Shown: piece after piece, positions 22,656-32,189 of the stretch | Layout: the number at the start of each line of letters is the position of its first letter | Position numbering within the stretch: the first letter of the stretch is position 1 | Source: Saccopteryx bilineata | Taxonomy: Eukaryota; Chordata; Mammalia; Chiroptera; Emballonuridae | Direction: 5' to 3' | Length of the DNA: 64,000 nt | NCBI RefSeq assembly: GCF_036850765.1 | Contig: NC_089493.1 | Span: forward strand, 269,431,034-269,495,033 | Translations under genes and position numbers: made by a program | Notes under the pieces: model-generated | Told to the model about the DNA's origin: nothing | Database searches by the model: none | The model's input: only the letters and a program-made list of their open reading frames with translations

Positions 22656-23071
22656 TTTTTTTTGTTTTTTTTTTAAATTTTATTTTTATTTTTTGTATTT
22701 TTCTGAAGCTGGAAACGGGGAGAGACAGTCAGACTCCCGCATGCGCCCGACCGGGATCCACCCGGCACGCCCACCAGGGGCGACGCTCTGCCCACCAGGG
22801 GGCGATGCTCCGCCCCTCCGGGGCATTGCTCTGCCGGGACCAGAGCCACTCTAGCGCCTGGGGCAGAGGCCAAGGAGCCATCCCCAGCGCGCGGCCATCT
22901 CCGCTCCAGTGGAGCCTTGGCTGCGGGAGGGGAAGAGAGAGACAGAGAGGAAGGAGGGGGTGGGGGTGGAGAAACAAATGGGTGCTTCTCCTATGTGCCC
23001 TGGCTGGGAATCGAACCCAGGTCCCCCGCACGCCAGGCTGACGCTCTACCTCTGAGCCAACTGGCCAGGGC
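22656..23071 (-). mobile_element. Group D SINE, CpG-rich (young-looking) form
   Basis: Read on the minus strand: tRNA-like head 'gccctggccagttggctca', B box 'ggttcgattccc', then 'gaagcacccatttg', a GC-rich body with two CTCF-like motifs, and 'ccagcttcagaaaaatac' before the A-rich tail. TSD 'ctggctgttgt' at 22645-22655 and 23072-23082. Retained CpGs suggest recent insertion. Confidence 0.97.
22770..22810 (+). promoter_or_regulatory. Two tandem CTCF-like motifs inside a group D SINE
   Basis: 'cccaccaggggcgacgctc' and 'cccaccagggggcgatgctc' lie head to tail about 21 bp apart. The second matches the CTCF core CCACCAGGGGGCG exactly; the first lacks one G. Binding is inferred. Confidence 0.55.
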
Positions 23072-24424
23072 CTGGCTGTTGTGTTTTGACAAGGCATTGG
23101 GGCTGTGAAAATTAACTCAAAGTAAACTCAGTAAATAAAAATAGGTTTCATACAAAACATAGGTTAAAAAGGTGGTGGTGTTATTAAGAGCTCCTTTTTT
23201 TCTTAGCTTCTCCCACCCCTTGAATGCCTAAATATGACTTAAGTTTAGAAAGTTTAATTACCTTTTTGTATGAGCTCAGCAATTCTATATCATGAAGTGT
23301 TTTTCTTTCTCATAAACCTTTTGTAATCATTAGTTTTTACAGGATGATTCTCTTACATCCTGTATTTATTCTGGAATATGCTAAGAATACATTCAATTTG
23401 GTCTGTACCCCACTAGTGGTTGTGTTTGACACCCCAGGGCAAGGTGTTGATTGAAGACTTTTTCCTTTACAGTATTTGTAGCCATATGCAATTTTAGGGG
23501 GAGGGAGAGGCAGAGTGTTTCTTAGTATGGTGCAGTAGAAATAACTAAACTGGAAGGTAGGCTGACTTGATTTTGTAGTTCATTTTCTTTGTGAACTTGG
23601 GCAACTTACTTAATCTTACAATAACTGAGGAGGCTGGACCAGGATTAGCACAATCTTTTCTAATGCTGACATTCCATGATTCTCTGGGCAGGATTCACTT
23701 CCATGGTTAAGGCTTAGAAGTGGACACATATGTAGGTTAAATGGCTTTGTTCATTCAGTCCCCCCCCCCCCCCCCCCCGCCAACCCAGTTTGGAGCCATA
23801 AGACTGCTTGTCACAGAGTAAAACCAAATTACCCCGGCCTCTTGAAATGCTGCAATGCTTAGCCTATGTTTTATTTTGAAGGGAAGAAAAAAAAAAAAAA
23901 AAAAAAAGACAGCTAAGAAAGCTTGTTCATATCCACGAATCAGGACAAATTCATCCCATTTCCCACATAGTATATGAATAACTGTCTTCAGTGAGGAGCT
24001 CCAAAGTCTTTAACTACAAAAGAAATACTCAAAGATTTGCCACCCTAAATCTAGGAAGACTTGTGCTTGGCATATTTTGAGTGATTTCACCTAGAATTGA
24101 GACAAGAAATTGCATTGGATGGAAAGGCCTTGTGTGTAGGAAGATGGTTCTCAGCCTCATGACGAATATACGGTGAATCCTTGGACACGTCGCTGACTCT
24201 TCCCAAATGTCAGGGTCCTCAGTGGTTGGATTCAGTATCATCTGATTTAGAATAGCTCTGTGATTAGACAATTCTATGCGTTTATTTTAGGCTCCTTCCT
24301 GTTCTTTTCTTTGAAAGATTAATGGTAACCCCACCTCCTCTTCCCTACAATCCTGGACAATTGTTGATTTGTGAGGGAAAGGAGAATTTTAAAGCTTTAA
24401 ACGGTACATTCAAGAAAATTATCT
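23072..24424. other. Unique non-coding sequence
   Basis: No gene. A weak antisense MIR-like stretch lies at about 23570-23690 ('cttgggcaacttacttaatc'), and an A-run at 23886-23907. Confidence 0.4.
23760..23778 (+). repeat. Poly-C run
   Basis: Nineteen consecutive C bases, liable to length error in sequencing. Confidence 0.9.
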
Positions 24425-24952
24425 TGTGTTGTCTCTTGCTGTATTACCACACATTAAAAGTTTTTTGTGGCTTAAAATAACATTGAGTGTGTCGCAGTTT
24501 CTGTGGGCCAGGAGTCTGGGCACAGCTTTGCTGGGTTCTTTTCAAGGCTGCAGTCAAGATGTTGCCCGTCCGGAGAAGGGTCTTCTGCCCAGATCGCTCC
24601 GGTTGTTGGAGTTCATCTCCTTGAAGCTGTAGAATGGAGGAGGACCTCATTCTCTTGCTGACAAGGGCCTCTCTCTGCTCCTAGACCTAGAGGCTGCCCA
24701 CAGTTTCTTGTCACTTGAGATTCCCTCACCTAGCTGCTTATTTTCTCCTGTCCAACAAGATAGAGAACGAGGCAGGTACACACAGCCTTTTGTAATGTAA
24801 TCCCGTAATCATGAACGTCTGTCATCCTCGCTGAGTCCTATATATAGGTTAGAAGCACTCAAGGAGAGAGGATCCCACAAGGGAATGGTGTGGACACCTG
24901 GAGGTGAGGAGCTGAAGGCCACTGTGATCGCCCGTCAGCCACACATATGAAA
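24425..24952 (-). mobile_element. Ancient LTR-like interspersed repeat, antisense
   Basis: 'ttaccacacattaaaagttt', 'ctgtgggccaggagtctggg', 'cacagctttgctgggttctt', 'caaggctgcagtcaagatgt' and 'ggatcccacaagggaatggt' follow the order of a widespread old mammalian LTR-type repeat. I cannot name the family. Confidence 0.5.
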
Positions 24953-25229
24953 GACAGAAACCATATATAAATTTGTTTGTTTCTTCTTTTGGATCAGTGC
25001 TTAAACATCTTTATAGCAGAGCCTCAGTATTCATTGACTGACTGACCAGATACTTATGTTCAGTTAAAGCTACGGGGTCTTTCTACCATGCTCCCATTAG
25101 ATGTTGGTGAGGGGAAGATTTGAGGCCCTTTCATTCTTCTGCCTCCCCACCGTGCACTACACCTGCAGGTGATTAGGTGCTCATTGAGTGCATGCTGAAG
25201 GAGTGTAACTGAAGTTCCAGTAGCAGCAT

Positions 25230-25658
25230 TGAGTTAGTTGACTGACTTATGTATCCCCATTCATATATTGAAGCCCTGACTGCCAATATGATGGTGTTTG
25301 GAGATGTGGCCTTTGGGAGGGAGATTATCTTAGATTGAGATGAGACCGAAGGCCTGAGCCCTCATGGTGGGATTGCGCTCTTCTGAGAAGAGGTACCAGA
25401 GTGAGCTCTCTCCCTCTTATCTCTCCTCCCTTCTATCTCTTTCTCTCCCTCTCTCCCTCTGTCTTTGTCCTTGCCATCTGAACATAACAGAGAGGAGATG
25501 TCTATCTACAAGCCAGAAGGAGAACTTCCATCAGAAAGTGACCATGTTGGCACCTTGATTATAGACTTGTAGCCTTCAGAACTGAGAATGTAAATGTCTG
25601 TTGTTTAAGATACCCAGTTGATGGTATTTCATAATGGCACCCTGAGCTGACTAAGACA
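25230..25658 (+). mobile_element. ERVL-MaLR (MLT1-like) solo LTR
   Basis: Starts 'tgagttagttgactgactta' and has 'ttggagatgtggcctttggg', 'ttagattgagatgagaccga', 'atctacaagccagaaggaga', 'ttgttta agatacccag'-type sequence, ending near 'gctgactaagaca'. This is the plus-strand order of MLT1-type LTRs. It has no internal region, so it is a solo LTR relic. Confidence 0.75.
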
Positions 25659-26099
25659 GCCTCCCCCATCCTCCTCTTCTCTGTGTAGCAAGAACGAGGG
25701 ATAATAACTGAGTGCAAAGGTTGCAGGATGGCGGGGATGCCCTTGCAACCCGTGAGCCAGGGAGTAGGGTATTTAATTGCAACCATTCTCATTCTTTGTT
25801 GAGCTTTAGTCATAACTGTTGAGAACTCCTAGGTACTCCCCCCCCTCAGGGAAAAATGAGGATCCAAAACATAATGCCATTGATTTTTAAATGTTGGACT
25901 CTCGAACCGGACCACTTAATGAAAACAAAATATTTCTCATGAAAAGCTTCAATAGTAGGAACTTTTATAGTGAATTCTTAATTTCTTATTCCTGTTACCT
26001 TTTTCTTTAAAAAAACCTGAAATTCGGTTTGTTCATTTATTCGTTCATAGGTCAGGATGTACAGGGCTTAGTACCCTTCCCCCCAGTTTTCAACTTTTC
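25659..26099. other. Unique non-coding sequence
   Basis: No gene or repeat recognised. Confidence 0.4.
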
Positions 26100-26225
26100 T
26101 GACTTTGGTAAACCTGCTTTGTCTCTCTTGGTTTCTTCTTGGTAAATTGGGGTAGTCACATCTATCTAAAAAGAATGAAAATTACAGAAAGCTCCAAGCA
26201 TATAATAGGTGCTCACTGAAGGACA
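26100..26225 (-). mobile_element. MIR fragment, antisense
   Basis: 'cttggtaaattggggtagtc' and 'ccaagcatataataggtgct' match the reverse-complement MIR 5' half. Confidence 0.6.
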
Positions 26226-26396
26226 GTTTAACTAATTGTAGAGACATGATTAAATGTTACATTTATTTATTCAGTTTTATTTATCATACCAGCAATGGTA
26301 TCATGATATGTTGTTAGAAGTGAGTAAGATGTTGGGGGTAGGGAAGGAACCCAGAAATTCTCACCATCTTCCTTCTGCTTGAAAACCATAAATTCT

Positions 26397-26763
26397 TTTT
26401 CTTTCCTTTTTTTTTGTGTGAAAGAGACAGAGACAGAGGGACAGATAGGGATAGACAGACGAGAAAGGAGAGAGATGAGAAGCATCAGTTCTTTGTTGTG
26501 GCAACCTAGTTGTTCATTGATTGCTTTCTCACATGTGCCTTGACTGGTGGAGGAGGGGGGTACAAGTAGAGCTAGTGATTCCTTGCTGAAGCCAGTGACC
26601 TTGGGGTCATGTCTATGATCCCACGCTCAAGCCAGCAACCCCACACTCAAGCTGGTGAGCACATGCTCAAGCCGGATGAGTCCCCACACTCTAGCAGGCA
26701 GCCTCAGGGTTTTAAACCTGGGGCCTCTGCGTCCCAGTCCACTGAGGCACCACCTGGTCAGGC
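26397..26763 (-). mobile_element. Group A tRNA-SINE, long-form relative
   Basis: On the minus strand: 'gcctgaccaggtggtgcctc' head, then internal repeated 'ctcaagccagcaacc'-type units and the 'ggtcatgtctatgatc' insert also seen at 13820-14248. Flanks 'ataaattctt' and 'atgaattctt' form an imperfect TSD. Confidence 0.9.
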
Positions 26764-26825
26764 AAATTATGAATTCTTGAACAGAGGTTTAAAAAACATT
26801 TCTAAATTATATAAAATTTGTTTTT

Positions 26826-27020
26826 ATTTTGTTTCAAGATTTTATTTATTGATTTTGCAAAGAAAGGAGGGGGGTTTAGGGGACAAGAAGTAGTTGCTTC
26901 AGTCAGCTGTTCATTGGTTGCTTATTGTATGTCTTGACCTGGCAAGCCCAGGTTTTGAACCGGCGACCTCAGTGTTCCAGGTCAGCTCTCTATCCACTGT
27001 GCCATCTCAGGCCAGGCGAG
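26826..27020 (-). mobile_element. Group B tRNA-SINE
   Basis: Minus-strand head 'gcctggcctgagatggcac', B box near 'ggttcaaaacctggg', tail 'aaaatcaataaataaaatc'. A perfect TSD 'aatttgttttt' lies at 26815-26825 and 27021-27031. It sits only about 60 bp from the preceding SINE. Confidence 0.93.
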
Positions 27021-27031
27021 AATTTGTTTTT

Positions 27032-28769
27032 CAGTAATTGCAGTCAAAATTATCAAGCAGTGAGCATCATTTTTTTTTTTTTGACCTGGTACTTCATTGC
27101 AACTTAAGTACTCACAAGTGATTTAGAGGGAGGATCTTAGAATTTAAGAAGTCCATCCCTTTCATTTTATGTATTTGGAGGCTGAGGGCTTTGTGCACTG
27201 ACATATAATCATGTGGAAGAGAGGAAACAGGAGTCATAAATCTTATCTTTTATACAAACTCAAGATTTTCAGAAATTTCATCGAAAGAAGCACCAAACAA
27301 ATTTATACCTGTGAAACCCACTGGATAACTACCCCCCCCCCGCCCCCCGCAGGTGTCATCTCTGCATTGAGGGGGTTGTAGCTAGCTGCATTAGCAGTCA
27401 GCTGTCAGACTCCCTCAGAATTCAAGGCTCAGCTTCCTAGTTAAAGGTGGATTGTGTGGGTTTCTCCTGGGGGAAAGGGGAAGGGGCTAGAGAAAGAGCA
27501 GTGGGAAAGAGACTTCCCGCCAGAGGCTGTTGCTGTTCCCTTAGGGGCTTTAGGGCCTGTGAAAACACATTTAGTTCCCTGAATGGCAGCACATAAATAG
27601 CAATGACCCTTAATTGAAAGGGAGGAGACCAAAAGGACTAGAGGTCAGGACCTGATAGTGATGACTAGTGGCCTGGTGGTGTCTGCAGAAATGGTCTGGA
27701 TTTTTTTTCCCCTTCCACTCTTCCCTTCCCCCCTTCCTGGGCTTGGAAATCCTGGAAGGAAAAAAAGAGGGACTGTTAACTAAGATTTGATGTGGCTGGT
27801 TCTTGGGTGGACTGGAATTTCAGAGGAGTGGGAGGCCCCCAAGCCTTTTTAAAACCAGCATATTACAACCTGACTGCTACCTGCAGTTTGCCAATTACCC
27901 AATTATGACACAAATTTGCACATTTAAAAAAAAGTCGGCTGCTCCTATCCTTTCTTATACAAGGATTTTAGTCACTGTACATCTTGTGTCTTTAAATAAT
28001 GTATTAGGAACATTTTCAAGTCTGTAAGTGCTTTTTTAATGAGAGTGTGAAGATTTTAATGGGACTAGATTGCTTTTCATGACATTTTGGAGTGACTTAA
28101 TTGTAACAATGTTGAGAGTCTGTATTTTAAAGTTTGCTAAGTATGTCTGCTGTGGATTATAGTCAGACACTTAAAAGGATGGATGGATGGATGGATGGAT
28201 AGTGGAACCAGATAGCTTTTTCCTCACTAACTTTCCTCCAGTATTAGCTCTTTGCAAATATGGTTAAACCAAACCAGGCAAGGTGAGCGTTCTCCCGAAC
28301 CATTTACTTAAACAGTAGGAACAGAGGCTAACAACTGAGTCTAGTGGGGAAAGTTTCAGAGACAGTTTCTTTAAAACTACTTGGGCAGCAGTGTGTGTCT
28401 GAGGGCACTTCCTGTCTCCTTTTACAGAGGCAGGAGGCCAGGCCATCTTTCATTGTTTATAACATACTCCCATTTAGCCCTCGAACTCTCTTCTCTGTTC
28501 ACTTACCTCTGTTCAAACATACCTGTCTTGTGTCTCATTATTTCAGACATTTTATTGTGTTCCTAAAATATTGTCACTATCAGTTAACAGTTTACATCTC
28601 CTTGTGAAACTCATGGTGGTGTTTTTTTTTTTAATCTTCAAAACAATGGGGTTATTTAGAGGTCTTTTCCTGCACAAATGTTCTTAGGACTCTAGTAGAA
28701 CCTGTAGCAGACTTCTCAAAATTGTATCAGATGGTTAGGCACTTCAACAGCATTCTTAATGTAGGGGTT
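27032..28769. other. Unique non-coding sequence
   Basis: About 1.7 kb without a supported gene. It contains a C-rich run at 27331-27350. Confidence 0.4.
28177..28202 (+). repeat. (GGAT)n microsatellite
   Basis: Five to six GGAT units. Confidence 0.9.
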
Positions 28770-29206
28770 TGTATTAGTTTCCTGGGACTGGGATTGCTGT
28801 AACAAAATACCACACAGTGGGTGGCTTAAAGCAACAGAAATACCTCCTCTCACAGTGCTGGAGGCTGGATGCAAATCTGAAAATCAGCTTGTAGATAGTA
28901 CCATGCTCTCCAAAACCTCTGTAGGGGAGCCCTTCTTTGCTTCTTCCTAGCTGCTGGTGGTTTGTTGGCAGTCTTTGGTAGTCCTTGGTTTGCAGCTGTT
29001 TAACTCTAGTCTTTGCCTTTGTCATCAGATGGTATTCTTCTAGTGTGTTCACACGGCCAGTTGTCTAATGGCACTGGGCATATGGGGTTAGGGGCCTACC
29101 CTATTCCAGTAGGACCTCATCTTAAAGAGTTATATCTATGGCAAATCCTGTTTCCAGAGAAGGTCACATTCTGAGGTCCTTACAATTAGGATTTCAGTGA
29201 TTCTTT
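28770..29206 (-). mobile_element. MaLR (MLT1/MST-like) LTR, first part
   Basis: 'tgtattagtttcctgggact', 'taacaaaataccacacagtg', 'cacagtgctggaggctggat', 'aggacctcatcttaaagagt' and 'aaggtcacattctgaggtcc' match the reverse complement of a MaLR LTR. The missing start of the LTR is found 2 kb away at 31229-31253, so the LTR has been split by the L1 between. Confidence 0.85.
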
Positions 29207-29675
29207 TTAAAAAAATTAAACTTATAGTTAATAACATATAAGATTCAGGCACAAATTTCTATAATATGTTCTCTGTATGAGCATTGTGTGCTCATCTCCC
29301 GAGGTCTGGTCTCCCTCCATCACCGTATACCCCCCCCCATTACTCTCTCCATCTTGCCCCCACCCTGTTGCTCTCTAGTAACCACCAGCCTGTTGTCTGT
29401 GTCTGTGCGTTTGTTCATTTTCTGCTTTCTGTTTTGTATTCCATACATGACTGAGCTCATATGGCTCTTGTCCTTTTTTGTCTGACTTATTTCACTTAGC
29501 TTGATACTCTTGAGATCCATCCATGTTGCCACAAATGGTAATATTTCATCCTTTTTTATGGTTGGGTAATATTCCATTATATGTATGTACTATATTGTCC
29601 TTAGCCAATTATTGGTTGAAGGACACTTAAGTTGTTTCATGTCTTAGCTACTGTGAATAGACTGCAACGAATATA

Positions 29676-30098
29676 TTCTTTTTTTTTATGCATTTTTCTG
29701 AAGCTGGAAACAGGGAGAGACAGTCAGACAGACTCCCGCATGCGCCCGACCGGGATCCACCCGGCACGCCCACCAGGGGGCGACACTCTGCCCACCAGGG
29801 GGCGATGCTCTGCCCCTCCTGTGCGTCGCCATGTTGCGACCATCCTGGGCGTCGCCATGTTGCGACCAGAGCCACTCTAGCGCCTGGGGCAGAGGCCACA
29901 GAGCCATCCCCAGCGCCCGGGCCATCTTTGCTCCAATGGAGCCTTGGCTGCGGGAGGGGAAGAGAGAGACAGAGAGGAAGGCGCGGCGGAGGGGTGGAGA
30001 AGCAAATGGGCGCTTCTCCTGTGTGCCCTGGCCGGGAATCGAACCCGGGTCCTCCGCACGCTAGGCCGACTCTCTACCGCTGAGCCAACCGGCCAGGG
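29676..30098 (-). mobile_element. Group D SINE, CpG-rich form, inside the L1
   Basis: Minus-strand head 'gccctggccggttggctca', B box 'ggttcgattcccgg', GC-rich body and poly-A tail. A perfect 14 bp TSD 'ctgcaacgaatata' lies at 29662-29675 and 30099-30112. It carries two perfect CTCF-like cores and a 26 bp tandem duplication at 29823-29868. Confidence 0.97.
29769..29810 (+). promoter_or_regulatory. Two tandem CTCF-like motifs inside a group D SINE
   Basis: 'cccaccagggggcgacactc' and 'cccaccagggggcgatgctc', both with the exact CCACCAGGGGGCG core, sit 21-22 bp apart. Binding is inferred. Confidence 0.58.
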
Positions 30099-30164
30099 CT
30101 GCAACGAATATAGATGTATTATACATATATCTTCGTGAATAAGTGTTTTCCAATTTTTCAGGTA

Positions 30165-30498
30165 CCGTATTTCCCCATGTATAAGACACATCCTTTTTTT
30201 TTGAAAAATTTGGGATCTAAAACCTGGATGTGACTTATACAGTGGTTGCGGCAGTTCAGATATTATAGATGGAACTGCGGATGAGACAATATATGAAGAC
30301 AGTGATTTGTCATCAGACACGGATGAGGACAAGCTAATGGATGGGAGTTTTGACAGTGATGAGGAGTTGTATGAATTTTATGATGAATAAAACTTGAGCT
30401 CAATAACTTTATGTAATACATTTTCCCCCCCAAATTTCAGGCCCGAAAATTAAGGTGCATCTTATACATGGGAGTGTCTTATACGTGTGGAAATATGG
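30165..30498 (+). mobile_element. Pogo-like MITE, copy 2
   Basis: Termini 'ccgtatttccccatgtataa' and 'cgtgtggaaatatgg' are flanked by TA. An open frame at 30241-30390 encodes 49 residues, rich in Asp/Glu/Ser, with a run of 'EDSD', 'DEDK' and the shared SFDSDEELYEFYDE end. The TAA stop overlaps AATAAA. It is the best preserved of three copies. Confidence 0.88.
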
Positions 30499-30762
30499 TA
30501 GATACCCAGAAGTGGGATTACTGGGTCATATGGTAGTTCTGTTCTTAATTTTTTAAAGGAACTCCATACTGTTTTCCACAGAGGCTTTACCAATTTAAAT
30601 TTCTACTAACAGTGTATGAGAGTTCTCTTTTTGCCACATCTTGTCCAACATTTGTTATTTCTTGTCTTATTGATCATAGCCATTTTATCAGATCTGAGGT
30701 AGTATCTCATTGTGGTTTTGATTTGAATTTCCCTTATAGCTGGTGAATTTGAGCATCTTTTT

Positions 30763-30944
30763 TTCTTTTCTTTTTAAAATTGATTTTAGAGAGAGAAGAA
30801 GGGATAGAGAAACATTGATTTGTTGTCCCATTTATTTATGCATTCAATGGCTGACTCTTGTATGTGCACTGATCAGGAATTGAACCCATGACCTTGGCAT
30901 ATCATGATGATGCTCTAACTAACTGAACTGTCTAGCCAGGGCCA
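30763..30944 (-). mobile_element. Ves-type (group C) SINE inside the L1
   Basis: Minus-strand head 'gccctggctagacagttcag', B box near 'gggttcaattcc', 'cttctctctctaaaatcaat' tail. A perfect TSD 'gagcatcttttt' lies at 30751-30762 and 30945-30956. Confidence 0.95.
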
Positions 30945-31205
30945 GAGCATCTTTTTCAATATCTGTTGGTCATTTGTATATCTTCTTGGTGAAAGTATCT
31001 GCTCAGATCCTATGCCCAGTTTATAATTGCTTTTTGTTGTTGAGTTGTATGAGTTCTTCATATGTTTTGGATATTAGTCCCCTATCAGAGATACTGTTTG
31101 CAAGTGTTCTTCTCCCATCTGTTTGGTTGCCTTTTTGTTTTGGTGACGGTTTCCTTGGCTGTGTAGAAGCTTTTTGGTTTGAATGTAGTTTTATTCATTA
31201 ATTTT

Positions 31206-31228
31206 CCACATAATGGAAAATTATGTGG
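31206..31228. repeat. Short hairpin at the L1/LTR junction
   Basis: 'ccacataa' and 'ttatgtgg' form a perfect 8 bp stem with a 7 base loop. An overlapping stem 'ttttcca'/'tggaaaa' uses 31202-31220. It lies at the L1 5' junction. Confidence 0.7.
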
Positions 31229-31253
31229 TGGGGACATAATTCAACCCCTAACA
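31229..31253 (-). mobile_element. MaLR LTR, second part
   Basis: 'tggggacataattcaacccc' plus 'taaca' is the reverse complement of the MaLR LTR 5' end. It completes the LTR begun at 28770. Confidence 0.75.
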
Positions 31254-32189
31254 GGATCTACTTTATAAAGAACTCAGGGAGATTCTGATGTAGCCCGCAG
31301 AGGTTCCAAAGTCTGGTTCCTGTTCTGCAGGCACAGAATTCAGGGGGAGCAGCAAAGAAATTGTATACATGATAGAAGTGATTTAAAGAAGAAAAATAAA
31401 CCCCAAAACATGTACTCACTACCCAGCTGAAGAAATAAAACATTATCAATACATTTGAAGGCTTTGGAAAGCTGAGATGTTTGTTTAGAGCGCAGCTTCT
31501 CTTAGGGGTGAGGTCAAGGAGATTCAGGACAATAATGAGCCTTAGAATTTGACGCACACACACATACTCACACTAACACTTTACCCTGAGATATATTTTT
31601 AAGATGATCTAGGAAATTTAGATTTGTGGTAGAATGGGATTTTTAAACTTTTCAATGACAGAATGAAAAGATGCAAGGACAGGTTTAATGCCATTTTCTC
31701 GCAGTGTGGTGGTAGAAGAGTCCTCACTCCTCTTTTCTGGGCGATGGTTTCCTGAAAACTATCACCGGTAATTTTCCGAATTAGCTCAGACCTGTGGCTT
31801 ACAGAGATGTTTAGTAGCACTGTCTTGGATTTTCATGAGCTAGGTGTGTATGTAAGGGAACTATTACTGATTATGCTCCTTACATTCTTATCTCCCACCT
31901 GGGGGTTTTGTGAGGATTAATATCTGCTAGGTGACTTTTAAGTTTGCAAAATGCCTTGGGTTCCTTGGGGGAAGTGTTACATAAATGTAAATAAATTATG
32001 CAGCACCTGAATTTGGTTGTTCATCATTTTTTATAGTGGGTTTTAATTAAGAACTTAGCGCTGTGTATGTTGGATGGCTGGGGAAAGGCCTTAATCACTC
32101 AAAGGTGGTTAAACGAGGAGGCAGGAGCGGCGTTTAGGCTAGAACCCACGAAGGAATGATGAACAGGACTTCTTCTGGAAATTGATCAT
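31254..32189. other. Unique non-coding sequence
   Basis: No gene. An antisense MIR-like fragment may lie at about 31890-31990 ('ttttgtgaggattaatatct'). Confidence 0.4.

Larger units (their letters stand above)
29207..31205 (-). mobile_element. L1 3' region, antisense, inserted into the MaLR LTR
   Basis: Segments 'cttatttcacttagcttgat', 'ccatccatgttgccacaaat', 'gggtaatattccattatatg', 'agtgggattactgggtcata' and 'ttggatattagtcccctatc' follow reverse-complement L1 ORF2 3' end and 3' UTR order. About 1.06 kb is L1; the rest is three later insertions (29676-30098, 30165-30498, 30763-30944). The element is 5' truncated and carries no intact frame. Confidence 0.88.

Noticed and set aside
29877..30332. 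151-codon minus-strand frame
   Set aside because: Covers the D SINE and the pogo-like MITE; composite of repeats with no gene.
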